Source: COE1 sp949066965 (GTDB lineage Bacteria > Bacillota > Clostridia > Lachnospirales > Lachnospiraceae). From it: a DNA stretch of 64,000 nucleotides. This document shows positions 17,882-26,285 of the stretch, one piece after another (the first letter of the stretch is position 1; each line of letters starts with the position of its first letter). The notes under the pieces were generated by a model. That model had not been told where the DNA came from. It searched no databases and was given only the letters and a program-made list of their open reading frames with translations. The stretch is from assembly GCA_949066965.1 (NCBI GenBank), contig CARTDA010000002.1:124001-188000 (forward strand), written 5' to 3'. The position numbers and the translations under genes are program-made.

Positions 17882-19774
17882 TTATTGTTCGTCTGTCTCT
17901 CCATGATCCTTTCTCCTAACATATAAAAAAACTGCCACTACAATTGGAATACTATACATCACAGGAAGCACATATCTTGGATGAACCAAGGGTCCTGCAA
18001 CAACAACCAAATCACTTATAATGAGCGGAGCAGCCGCAATCCACATAGAATGCATTCTGTTGTACGCAGCATACATCAAAATATATAACAAGACCAAATT
18101 ATACACTGCAATCAAAGAAAAAAAGCCTGCTATTGGTGTATGAAACATTAGAATATAAAAATTTCTCAAGTCAAATTCTTTTTTTTTCATTACATTGGTT
18201 TCATCAATTCCCAATGATTTTATAAATTCGTCAAATCTGCTGTCATACGTCTCAACAACCAATCCAATTGCATACTCTGTTTCAACGGGATACAACAATT
18301 TATAATTTTGGTTGAGTGTCGCAACAACATAGGTCAATGGATGCTTTGTCAACTGACGCAGCCATACTTTAAAGTACTCTGCAAGCTCTGCACCTGTACT
18401 TTCTTTTCGAAATGTATTTTTGACGTAGTCTGCCAGCAATGGATTATAACCATCTGAAAGGCTATCATAATCTAAAATCTTGTCAATCGCCTGTCGTTCT
18501 TGATCGGTTACCTCATCACTATACGTCAATACATATCTTCCAGTCTGCTGAAAAGGAAGGGACAACATTTCTCTTATGCTTCCTTTTTCAATATTATACA
18601 CTGCCGTTAAGATAAAAGTTACCACTATGGGGATCAGAACAGTCATCGACAAACATGCTGCGGCGCGCACTGTTCTTTTTTTCTCTTTTAATACGCCGTC
18701 CTTCACCATGATTCCACCAATAATAAATAACATGGGAAAAATAACATACTTTCCATTATTGCGGAGCAATATTACAAAAACCCCTGATAATAGCAGAAGG
18801 ACTGTATGCATGCGTTTATGCCAAAACTCCCCTCTTAGCAGATACACCAGATAAATCAGCTCAATCATAAATAGTAAGAAAGCATACGAATACAATGTAT
18901 CTTTTGTAATCAAACCGATATATGCCGTATAATATGGTGATACAACCGCAATAAACTTTGTTAGGACAATCAGCCACCGAGGAGCATTTAGCCGTTTCAT
19001 CGTTGTTATACTGTATGAGAGTACCAGTGCAAAAAGAATGGTCTGCAGCAAAATGAACAAAAATAATCCCATATTGGCACTTCCCATTTTCCTTCCAAGC
19101 TGCACCGCCATTCCAATCAGCCATGTATGAAACGGAGGATGATGTGACGTAAAGGCCTGCTCCCCATAAAACATTCGCAACTGCCCCCATGCATCACTAA
19201 TCATACTTGCCGGATATGCCATAATCAAGTGCGGCAGCCACATTATCATCAAAAATATAAAAGTTCCATATTTTCCCCGGCGGACTTCAACATCTGAATA
19301 TTTACAAACCTGAAATTTCGAGTCGGAACACTCCACTGAGAAAAATATAAACTTTCCGAATAAAGCCAGCAGGCTTACTGATCCAATATAATAAATAATT
19401 GATTTTACAATCTGTCCCCTCGTTTCAAATAAATTGGACATACTGTTATCTATCTCAAAACTCTTTGCTACCAGCCAGACAAAACCGACTGCCATGCATA
19501 AAACATAAAATAGTTTCCGATTATTCCATTTTATCTTATGCGTATTCATCTGCTCCGTCCATATTAAAAACCATAAAATAAATGCAAAAACAACCGTTGT
19601 TTTAAAAGACTCTGATGGGAGACTGCTGACTAAATTGGCTATCAGTTCACTGTTTACCGTAATGTCAACATTTGCGTAGTCCGGAACCGCAAACTCCATT
19701 GTTAATGACAACGTCATCATTACGGATAGGAAAATCCTGAATACTGTCTTGAGAATTTCTTTTGCAGATTTCAT
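17882..19774 (-). CDS. DUF6020-like polytopic membrane protein, probable GT-C
   Basis: A membrane protein of about 630 residues with a dozen or more helices. The segment MISDAWGQ (roughly residue 205) followed by FTSHHPPFHTWLIG resembles the acidic loop and HHPP block of DUF6020 and related GT-C transferases, which use polyprenyl-phosphate sugars at the outer face. The GtrB-like GT2 gene just upstream could make that donor, so the pair resembles GtrB/GT-C glycan-modifying systems. I start at ATG 19774 (AGGGG ten bases upstream); a GTG at 19804 would overlap the GT2 gene by 14 bases and has AAGGAG close by. Family call is from remembered motifs. Confidence 0.65.
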   Translation of the reverse strand: MKSAKEILKTVFRIFLSVMMTLSLTMEFAVPDYANVDITVNSELIANLVSSLPSESFKTTVVFAFILWFLIWTEQMNTHKIKWNNRKLFYVLCMAVGFVWLVAKSFEIDNSMSNLFETRGQIVKSIIYYIGSVSLLALFGKFIFFSVECSDSKFQVCKYSDVEVRRGKYGTFIFLMIMWLPHLIMAYPASMISDAWGQLRMFYGEQAFTSHHPPFHTWLIGMAVQLGRKMGSANMGLFLFILLQTILFALVLSYSITTMKRLNAPRWLIVLTKFIAVVSPYYTAYIGLITKDTLYSYAFLLFMIELIYLVYLLRGEFWHKRMHTVLLLLSGVFVILLRNNGKYVIFPMLFIIGGIMVKDGVLKEKKRTVRAAACLSMTVLIPIVVTFILTAVYNIEKGSIREMLSLPFQQTGRYVLTYSDEVTDQERQAIDKILDYDSLSDGYNPLLADYVKNTFRKESTGAELAEYFKVWLRQLTKHPLTYVVATLNQNYKLLYPVETEYAIGLVVETYDSRFDEFIKSLGIDETNVMKKKEFDLRNFYILMFHTPIAGFFSLIAVYNLVLLYILMYAAYNRMHSMWIAAAPLIISDLVVVAGPLVHPRYVLPVMYSIPIVVAVFLYVRRKDHGETDEQ

Positions 19775-19790
19775 TTCCTCATTACCCCTT

Positions 19791-20726
19791 CTACCTATAG
19801 TCACTGATCTCCTTCACACTATATGACGAATCCACATGTGTGCCATAATATGTCTTTACCAGTATCTCGCTCATCAGCCCGAACACAAACAGCAGCATTC
19901 CGATAATGATGAAAAATATGGTCAACAGCGGCGGAAAAATATTGTTGGACATTTTCCTTCCTTCGCAAAACAACACAATAGACCAGATACCACACCCACC
20001 GCCTAAGAGTAAAAATACAAATCCCATGCCGCCTAATAAATGCAGCGGTCTGGTAGAATATTTGTTCCAGAACCAGACTGATATCATGTCCACAAACCCT
20101 TTTATAGTTCGTTTCCAATTATATTTGGTCTTTCCTGCTGTCCTTGGTCTGTGATTCACCACTACTTCACCAACCTTGAACCCCTTTATCTTCAAAATTG
20201 CCGGAATGAACCGATGCTGTTCGCCGTACAGATTGATATGGTCAAAACATTCTTTTTTATATACCTTCAGCGAACAGCCGCTATCATGAATCCCGTCATG
20301 TACCAATATATGGCGGAGAAGATTGGCTCCTCTTGAGGTAAATTTCTTCATTACAGTGTCTTTCCGGTGTTTACGCCAGCCAGATACCACGTCCAAATCA
20401 TGCTCTTCCAGATACTGTATCATCATCGGAATATCCGCAGGGTCATTCTGCCTGTCCCCATCCATCGTCACAATATAATCATATTGCGCCTGCTTAATTC
20501 CTGCATCCATAGCAGCCGTCTGCCCAAAATTTCTGCGCAGGCAGATATATTTCAATGGGCGTAAAGTCTTGCATATCTCCTCTGTTCTGTCAGACGATCC
20601 GTCATTTACAAAAATTATTTCGTACTCATACCGGTTTTCCTCGCAGACATCTTTTATTTCCTTATGAAGCTCGGCAACATTGCCTTCCTCATTATACACC
20701 GGTACTACAATAGATACTTTTGTCAT
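19791..20726 (-). CDS. Polyprenyl-phosphate glycosyltransferase, GT2 GtrB/DPM-like
   Basis: A 311-residue GT-A enzyme with two C-terminal membrane helices (about residues 230-250 and 265-290). It should transfer a sugar from a nucleotide donor to undecaprenyl phosphate, giving the donor used by GT-C proteins. The N-terminus SIVVPVYNEEGNV, the FVNDGSSDRT strand, the catalytic DGDRQNDP (about residues 90-97), and RNFGQTAA are typical of the DPM1/GtrB group. AAGGAG precedes the ATG. The DUF6020-like gene follows directly. A similar protein is encoded at 35265-36212. Family is firm. Confidence 0.92.
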   Translation of the reverse strand: MTKVSIVVPVYNEEGNVAELHKEIKDVCEENRYEYEIIFVNDGSSDRTEEICKTLRPLKYICLRRNFGQTAAMDAGIKQAQYDYIVTMDGDRQNDPADIPMMIQYLEEHDLDVVSGWRKHRKDTVMKKFTSRGANLLRHILVHDGIHDSGCSLKVYKKECFDHINLYGEQHRFIPAILKIKGFKVGEVVVNHRPRTAGKTKYNWKRTIKGFVDMISVWFWNKYSTRPLHLLGGMGFVFLLLGGGCGIWSIVLFCEGRKMSNNIFPPLLTIFFIIIGMLLFVFGLMSEILVKTYYGTHVDSSYSVKEISDYR

Positions 20727-20747
20727 TTTATTTTCTCCTTACCAATT

Positions 20748-21383
20748 TCAACACATCTCCATCCACTCTTCCAGCTTATCAAAACATCCGCCTGCAATAT
20801 ACGTTTCTTCAAACTCTTTTTTCTCAAGGAACAATACTTCCTGATAAAACTGTCCCTCATATTTTTTCTTTGTTTCGCACACTGCCTGTCCAAATTCTGC
20901 ATCATCCCGAAATGTCTTTACCGGTCTGGAATTCCTTGCCGGATTCCCCCTCTTTGGTGTCATGGTATTAAGTACACTGCTAATCCGGCGTATTCCCTCA
21001 CCATAATCCAGTGCATCATTGTAAACCATAAGCAGCCTTAATTTTTTTCCAAGCTCTGTTTTCTTTTTCTTCCCACACAGCGTCTCACGCAGTATCATAT
21101 AGGTATCTGTCATTTTTATCTCTATCTCATCATAGTATTCTTTCAGATTAAAATGGTGTGTATTCTTAAATTCTACTACAATATAATTATTCACATCATA
21201 ATAATAGGCATCGCATGATTTCAATTTTTCATCATGCCTGTACGCCTTACAAAACTCGTCCTTCAATGCATCCAAATCATACACTTCATACTGCCCTGCC
21301 TTGACAGGAAGCAGCGCCCCACCCTTTTGTGATTTCGATGTCTCAAATAAATTTGATACAATTTTATTTCTTTCGTACACCAC
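20748..21383 (-). CDS. Candidate PD-(D/E)XK nuclease-like protein, partner of AAA ATPase
   Basis: A soluble 211-residue protein I do not recognise as a named family. A possible nuclease core is present: an aspartate in KSCDAYYYD (residue 58) followed after 12 residues by E71-F-K73 in IVVEFKNTHH, the D...EXK spacing of PD-(D/E)XK nucleases. The remainder is basic and helical. GGAGA lies six bases before GTG 21383, so I prefer it to the upstream TTG at 21389. The gene lies 61 bases after the AAA ATPase gene and seems to belong to the same three-gene unit with the zinc-ribbon protein. A role in nucleic-acid cleavage, perhaps antiviral, is inference. Confidence 0.5.
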   Translation of the reverse strand: MVYERNKIVSNLFETSKSQKGGALLPVKAGQYEVYDLDALKDEFCKAYRHDEKLKSCDAYYYDVNNYIVVEFKNTHHFNLKEYYDEIEIKMTDTYMILRETLCGKKKKTELGKKLRLLMVYNDALDYGEGIRRISSVLNTMTPKRGNPARNSRPVKTFRDDAEFGQAVCETKKKYEGQFYQEVLFLEKKEFEETYIAGGCFDKLEEWMEMC

Positions 21384-21444
21384 TAACAATCTCCATTCAA
21401 ATCATTTCTGCCCAAACAGGTTATCCTTCGGCTTGGCCGCATTT

Positions 21445-22719
21445 CTACCCCATAATCAGGTTAAATGGCTCTGCCATCCTGTCATAAATGACCCCAAGAT
21501 TATCCGACACGTTTTCACTTTTGCACATTCCTGTTACCACATCTTTCCTCATGATATAAAAATTGCACTGTTCCAGCATCTGGTATTGATTTGCATAGTA
21601 CTCAATGGCACGCACAAAATATGGGCTGTGCGAATTTACATATATCTGGATATCAAGGTTTTTGTTGAGTAGCACAAGCAAATGTGCCAGCTTCAGCTGC
21701 CACTCCGGATGCAGATTGGTTTCAGGCTCGTCTATCATTAAACAGGTATGTTCCAGAAATGTTCCATTTGCAACCAGATTTTGTAGTATCAGAAAAATTT
21801 TCATTCCGGAAGCGATATTCGATAACTCGATATTGCCCTCACACCATTTGTCATAATACACAAGACGCCTTTCGTCCAGCCGGATTTCCCCCTCAAGCAC
21901 CTCGCCAAACAGTTTCTGTAGCTGCTGCTTCTGCTCCTCAATCTTATTGTACTCCTCGGCAACAAAACGTTTGGGATCCTGCTCCTCCATCAGCAGCTTT
22001 GACAGCTGGGAATTGGCGTAGGATATCGTTCTGAATCGTTCGGCAGAATATAACTTTCTAAATGTTTCCATGGAGTCCATTAAGTCAGGTGTGGTAATAT
22101 AAACTGGCTGCGCAGATCCGGCATCATATATCCTGTTCATATGAGCAATCTTATGGTTTAATATCTTTACCTTCGTCTTTGCATCTTCCCTTATATAATA
22201 GATACTGCCTTCCGCATTGTTTTTTAAACAATTAATCTGTCTCTGAAACACATCTGCCAATATGGTATTTGATATATATTGGGAATAATAACCCAGATCC
22301 CTGCCTGCAATCTCGCTGCAGTCATAAAAAAGTCGGACAATCATGTGCTTCATTTTTGTTATGTCCCAGAATCTGTCTGGCATATTTTCTTTTACATATC
22401 CAATCATTGCATCCAAAAAACAGGACAGGTTTCCTTCTGCCTTGTCATAATATCGCTCAACTTCTTCGCAGAAAATCCTGTCAGACATATTCGCAATAGG
22501 CACATACCTCCTTTTCCAACTCATGATACAAGTGCGAAAGCTGCGCTTTTTTTGCATCTCTGCCCTTGATATTGCATTGTTTGACATTTCCAGTATTGCA
22601 TAAAGGCTTTTGCTGACCGTGCTTTTCCCCGTCGCATTATCTCCGGCAACTACTGTTATCCCCTGTATTTCAATATCGGCGCTTTCCACCCTTGCAATAT
22701 TCTTTATAACCAGCTTCAT
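21445..22719 (-). CDS. AAA ATPase, OLD/ABC-like (AAA_21 type)
   Basis: A 424-residue cytoplasmic ATPase of the SMC/OLD-like class that acts as sensor or motor in several defence systems. Residues 26-33 are the Walker A loop GDNATGKS. Walker B with adjacent signature is LMIDEPETNLHP (about 327-338), and the switch histidine lies in NSHSPYF (about 357). The middle 250 residues are mainly helical, with a basic/acidic coiled-coil-like stretch around residues 235-265. I use ATG 22719, with GAGGAG upstream and only seven bases after the zinc-ribbon stop; longer frames to 22806 run into that gene. No TOPRIM domain follows, so it is not a complete OLD nuclease. Its partner is probably the candidate nuclease downstream. 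Confidence 0.85.
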   Translation of the reverse strand: MKLVIKNIARVESADIEIQGITVVAGDNATGKSTVSKSLYAILEMSNNAISRAEMQKKRSFRTCIMSWKRRYVPIANMSDRIFCEEVERYYDKAEGNLSCFLDAMIGYVKENMPDRFWDITKMKHMIVRLFYDCSEIAGRDLGYYSQYISNTILADVFQRQINCLKNNAEGSIYYIREDAKTKVKILNHKIAHMNRIYDAGSAQPVYITTPDLMDSMETFRKLYSAERFRTISYANSQLSKLLMEEQDPKRFVAEEYNKIEEQKQQLQKLFGEVLEGEIRLDERRLVYYDKWCEGNIELSNIASGMKIFLILQNLVANGTFLEHTCLMIDEPETNLHPEWQLKLAHLLVLLNKNLDIQIYVNSHSPYFVRAIEYYANQYQMLEQCNFYIMRKDVVTGMCKSENVSDNLGVIYDRMAEPFNLIMG

Positions 22720-22726
22720 ATACAAC

Positions 22727-23116
22727 CTACTCCTCGTCAAAATCCTCCAGTTTACTGGATAAATCATCAAAACATACCGGACACAAATATCCGTCCACCA
22801 GTTCATCCATTGCTATCAGATTATTGCAGTTCCGGCATTTGATTACCTCTGTGTCGTCTCCGTCCACAAAATCCTCATCCCAAAAATCCTCGTCCTCAAG
22901 CTCTTCATCATCATTTTCGTCATCCCAAAGGTCTTCCTCCTCAAACGCTTCATCATCTTCATCATCCGCGAAATCATCATCCCAAAAATCTTCATCATCA
23001 GGAATACTGCCATATACATGATCACATTCATCACAGTACCAAAGCATGTCACTCTCCAGAAAAAAGAGTGTATGCCGTCTGCAATGCTCACAATACATTT
23101 CCCGATTGTTTGCCAC
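22727..23116 (-). CDS. Acidic double zinc-ribbon protein
   Basis: A 129-residue protein with two Cys4 zinc-ribbon units. The N-terminal one uses C9, C12, C28 and C31; the C-terminal one uses C94, C97, C112 and C115. Between them lies a very acidic segment (residues 40-90) in which an E-D-F/L-W-D-D/E block occurs three times. Translation starts at GTG 23116, five bases after AGGAGGGA. The stop is seven bases before the AAA ATPase start, so the two are surely coupled. The acidic linker could mimic DNA or bind a basic partner, and the ribbons could bind nucleic acid or protein. I do not recognise a named family. Existence is well supported; function is unknown. Confidence 0.75.
   Translation of the reverse strand: MANNREMYCEHCRRHTLFFLESDMLWYCDECDHVYGSIPDDEDFWDDDFADDEDDEAFEEEDLWDDENDDEELEDEDFWDEDFVDGDDTEVIKCRNCNNLIAMDELVDGYLCPVCFDDLSSKLEDFDEE
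22847..22999 (-). repeat. Imperfect tandem repeats encoding acidic tryptophan blocks
   Basis: Within the zinc-ribbon gene the blocks EDFWDDDF (residues 42-49), EDLWDDEN (61-68) and EDFWDEDF (76-83) repeat at intervals of 19 and 15 codons. On the plus strand this shows as repeated TCATCCCAAA-type tracts. The pattern suggests internal duplication. Confidence 0.6.
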
Positions 23117-23161
23117 GATTATCCCTCCTGCCGCATCCGTAAACCCGATTGGGACACAGTT

Positions 23162-23199
23162 ATTATACTCATTCTAAAGTATGAACCTAACCCTGTCAA
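23162..23199 (-). promoter_or_regulatory. Possible promoter for the zinc-ribbon/ATPase module
   Basis: A perfect TATAAT (23162-23167, minus strand) lies about 45 bases before the zinc-ribbon GTG. A perfect TTGACA occurs at 23194-23199, but the spacer is 26 bases, too long for ordinary sigma-A use, and nothing good sits at 17 bases. A weak or regulated promoter is possible. Confidence 0.3.
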
Positions 23200-25196
23200 T
23201 TCCCCAAAAAGAATCCTATTATGTTCAAGATCTTCTGGTACGATACAAAAAGGCATCCATTCTTCAGCATAGTGAACATACCATAATAGGCAAAAGACCA
23301 GAAACCGGCGCACATACACGCTGCAATCGTTCCCCTTAATGCCTTACTGTCAAATGCATCCTTGTACTGGGCACACAGATATCCCAAAAACAGCCACACC
23401 ATTAGCAGATATCTCCCCTGTGGCTGGTAGGTTACCATCCAGCAGTACAAGAGCACAACCAGTATCATTAGAAAGAAGCTGAACAGTGCATACGCCGACT
23501 TGATGTTGACAATCAGATTTCCTTTCCTGTTTTTCCATGCCATATTGGTTATTACCGCCAAAAAGGTCATCTGTATCAATCCCATGATGATATAGTAAAC
23601 CATTCCGCTCTCGTATGTCATCCACATATAGTACCCATTTGCCGACTGGAATATCGTTCCCAGTGTCGGCAGTGCCAGCTCGGACAGGGGGACGCCCTGT
23701 GATTTTGGATGTCCCAGTGCAACTGCCTGATTGTCACTATTTCTTTCTTCCCGCACCATTGCCTGCAAATTCTCGACCGGTTCTGAAAAAGCAATATCCT
23801 GCTTTTGTGTAGGCAAGTGTTCGATTCCTGCCTTGATTCCAAAGGAAGCCGCTAAGATGGCAAGATATAGGATAAAAATACTGAGCCGTTGTGTCTTGTG
23901 CTGAAACCACCCCAGCAGAAAATCAACAAATGCAATCCCTAACAAGGCCATATAATTTGATTTTCCCAGAAGAATCATTGCAAAAATAAAACTGTATATC
24001 AGTCCGTTTACAACCAGTCTTGCGGTATTTTGCTGGTCATACAAGTCTTTTTCTTTCCGCAGTATCATGCAAACCATGACAAAACCACAAAACCAGTCCC
24101 ACGCATCCGAAGTAGCATAGGAAAATAGATACCAAATCTGGGGCGTCATACACAGCGCGACAACCGGCCAGAGATGTTTTTCCCGCTTTCTCCAGCAGAA
24201 CAGCAGCATGCCTCCCAACAGCAACAGGTTAAACATACGGTAATACGTCGGAATATAGAAAAATTCCCGGAACAGCCATCCGACCTTTCCTGCCAGAAAA
24301 TAGTATAGATTGGACTCTGCCAGCCTGTTGTGTCCCCACATGGAAAATGTTCCCGACACCATGCTGCTGTTCATGTCCGGCCGCAGCCATCCTGCGAGAT
24401 AATAATCTGTCGCCATGCGGGTTACGGTCTCATCCGGGTGAGAATAATGTTTGCTGAACAATGACATTGCACACGCAAGTGCAAAAACCATCAGCAGTCC
24501 CAGTGCCAACGCAATTTCCCATTTCGTCAGTTTTTTCCTGTCCTTTTTCGGGAATACTGCCTTATTTTTATTTTTCCTATATAAAAATGTAAACACAAAC
24601 AGCCCTGTCAAACATCCCCAGAATATGCTGTTCCAGTACAGCGGCTGGCTGCGGTACGGATATTGTGCCAATTCTTCATAAAACTGCTCTTTTGCCTGAA
24701 GCTGTATTCTGCCGTCATGTGTAATACATATATACGTACCATACACCTTGGTATCCCATTCGCTAGTGTCAAACAATTCCTGAATATCTGAAGCGGAGTA
24801 TTTTGCAACCTGATACCCATGATTATAAAATTCGATGCTGCAAATCCGTGACTCCTGCCCACTGTTCAACAGCTGCAGGGAAAAGTTTTTCGCCGGTATC
24901 GCTTCATATGGAATTGTATACCGTTCTTCAAACACGGCATACACAATCTCAAACGTATCATCCTCTGGTACCTGTGGCCGGAGTTCATAGCTGCTGCCGT
25001 TCTGCCCTTCCAAAAACAGGTATGGTTCATATCCAAATTCATGGCTGAAATCATAGATGACTTTGCACTGAATCGTATCGTCCTTGACTTTCGCCGCAAA
25101 AATCATGAAAAGCGTCGTCAACAGACCACATATGACTGGTATCAGCCATACCTTATAGCTCATTCTCCTGTTATTCTTATCGATAGAATTTCCCAT
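23196..25196 (-). CDS. Polytopic membrane protein, DUF2142-like / GT-C-like
   Basis: A 666-residue protein with one N-terminal helix, an outer soluble domain of about 150 residues, and then about 10-12 helices. After the third hydrophobic segment comes a SHPDETVTRMATDYY loop (near residue 250); an acidic P-D-E loop at this place is a mark of DUF2142-like and other GT-C proteins. It may transfer a sugar outside the cell. I use ATG 25196 with AAAGGAG upstream; a TTG one codon earlier is possible. The stop overlaps a TTGACA box of a possible promoter for the zinc-ribbon module. The GT-C view is inference from layout. Confidence 0.6.
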   Translation of the reverse strand: MGNSIDKNNRRMSYKVWLIPVICGLLTTLFMIFAAKVKDDTIQCKVIYDFSHEFGYEPYLFLEGQNGSSYELRPQVPEDDTFEIVYAVFEERYTIPYEAIPAKNFSLQLLNSGQESRICSIEFYNHGYQVAKYSASDIQELFDTSEWDTKVYGTYICITHDGRIQLQAKEQFYEELAQYPYRSQPLYWNSIFWGCLTGLFVFTFLYRKNKNKAVFPKKDRKKLTKWEIALALGLLMVFALACAMSLFSKHYSHPDETVTRMATDYYLAGWLRPDMNSSMVSGTFSMWGHNRLAESNLYYFLAGKVGWLFREFFYIPTYYRMFNLLLLGGMLLFCWRKREKHLWPVVALCMTPQIWYLFSYATSDAWDWFCGFVMVCMILRKEKDLYDQQNTARLVVNGLIYSFIFAMILLGKSNYMALLGIAFVDFLLGWFQHKTQRLSIFILYLAILAASFGIKAGIEHLPTQKQDIAFSEPVENLQAMVREERNSDNQAVALGHPKSQGVPLSELALPTLGTIFQSANGYYMWMTYESGMVYYIIMGLIQMTFLAVITNMAWKNRKGNLIVNIKSAYALFSFFLMILVVLLYCWMVTYQPQGRYLLMVWLFLGYLCAQYKDAFDSKALRGTIAACMCAGFWSFAYYGMFTMLKNGCLFVSYQKILNIIGFFLGN

Positions 25197-25247
25197 CAAG
25201 ATGGTGTACTCCTTTCCTGCCGCGCAGTTATCCTTTTTCTGTATGTA

Positions 25248-26225
25248 TTAATACAGAATCAGCCGCGGAATCCGGTACCATGCCAGATACCTGTATCTGA
25301 GCCACTGTTTCATACCAAGGCTCTTTGTCAGTTTCACATATCCAATGTCTTTTTTCATGTACGCCAGATATGGCTTTAACAGCGACACGTCCATTTCGCA
25401 CTCCTTCATACGGTTATAACACCAAAAAAAGGTCTCCAGAAACAAGGCGAATGTAATCTCGACATACCGTTGTTTTCCATGCTTGATAAAATACTCCATC
25501 TGGACACGGAATGCGTCCATCCCCTCAAAATGTGTCGTATCAAACTTCCTTCTCCCAAATGAGTTGGGGTCATCCCTCCAATAATGCAGTGCAATCGGTA
25601 AAAAAGCAGCCCTTTTCGCATTTTCATACAGTTTCCACGTTGTCCATGTGTCATCATGCCTGCTTTTTGCCGGATACCATACGTCTCGATAAACCTCTTT
25701 TCTGCAGATCTTGCTCCATGGCACTGTCAGGATCAAGGAACGTTTTTGTATAAATGCGTCATCATACAGATGCTTGTCCGACAAAACCTCCGCCATACTC
25801 AGGAAATCGTCTTGTATTTCATCCTCCACCGGAACTTCATGAACCTCAAACGGTCTGTAGCTGCCCACAGCGATGTCCGCATCTGTTTCATGCGCGACTG
25901 CGAGCAGTGTTTCAATCTGCCTTTTATGCAGAATGTCATCATTGTCAGACATTGTAATCCACTGGCCTCTGGCTATCCGCAGGCCGGCATTCCTTGCATC
26001 TCCATTCCCGCCGTTTTCCTTGTGAATCACACGAACTCTGCCGTCCTGCCGGGCGTACTCGTCACATATGTCTCCGCTTGCGTCCGTGGAGCCGTCGTCA
26101 ACCAGAATAATTTCCAGATTCCGGTAGGTCTGGTTCACGATACTATCCACACAGTCTTTCAGATATTTTTCCGAATTATATACCGGTACAATCACACTTA
26201 CCAAATCTTCCATTTCAGCCCCCAT
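25248..26225 (-). CDS. Glycosyltransferase family 2
   Basis: A 325-residue GT-A enzyme resembling capsule and exopolysaccharide transferases of the EpsH/CpsI kind. VSVIVPVYNSEKYL begins the fold, IILVDDGSTDASGDICDEYA follows, and ARNAGLRIARGQWITMSDNDD contains the metal-binding acidic motif (DND in place of DSD, near residue 97). The C-terminal third is helical and basic, suited to membrane contact. ATG 26225 is used; an ATG four codons later is also possible. It follows the ABC exporter gene by 60 bases. The transferred sugar is unknown. Confidence 0.9.
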   Translation of the reverse strand: MGAEMEDLVSVIVPVYNSEKYLKDCVDSIVNQTYRNLEIILVDDGSTDASGDICDEYARQDGRVRVIHKENGGNGDARNAGLRIARGQWITMSDNDDILHKRQIETLLAVAHETDADIAVGSYRPFEVHEVPVEDEIQDDFLSMAEVLSDKHLYDDAFIQKRSLILTVPWSKICRKEVYRDVWYPAKSRHDDTWTTWKLYENAKRAAFLPIALHYWRDDPNSFGRRKFDTTHFEGMDAFRVQMEYFIKHGKQRYVEITFALFLETFFWCYNRMKECEMDVSLLKPYLAYMKKDIGYVKLTKSLGMKQWLRYRYLAWYRIPRLILY

Positions 26226-26285
26226 TCCTGTCGTTACTGTCCTCTCCGTTCCCTCATGTTCCCATCAGCTGACAAAAGGCGTTTT

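Noticed and set aside
21445..22719. The first ATPase as a full OLD nuclease
   Set aside because: The protein ends soon after the switch histidine with no TOPRIM domain, so only the ATPase part is present.
22869..23005. Repeated short tracts that could suggest a small CRISPR-like array
   Set aside because: The units are imperfect, uneven in spacing, without spacers of constant length, and fully explained as coding repeats of the acidic protein.
22824..23021. Serine-rich plus-strand frame opposite the zinc-ribbon gene
   Set aside because: The poly-serine text is the antisense of the Asp/Glu codons of the acidic segment; no ribosome site.
23194..23199. Perfect TTGACA as -35 box for the zinc-ribbon module
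   Set aside because: The nearest TATAAT is 26 bases away, too far for a normal promoter, so I list the site only with low confidence.
25238..25255. Hairpin CTGTAT/ATACAG at the end of the GT2 gene as terminator
   Set aside because: The stem is short and AT-rich and followed by A rather than T bases on the transcribed strand.
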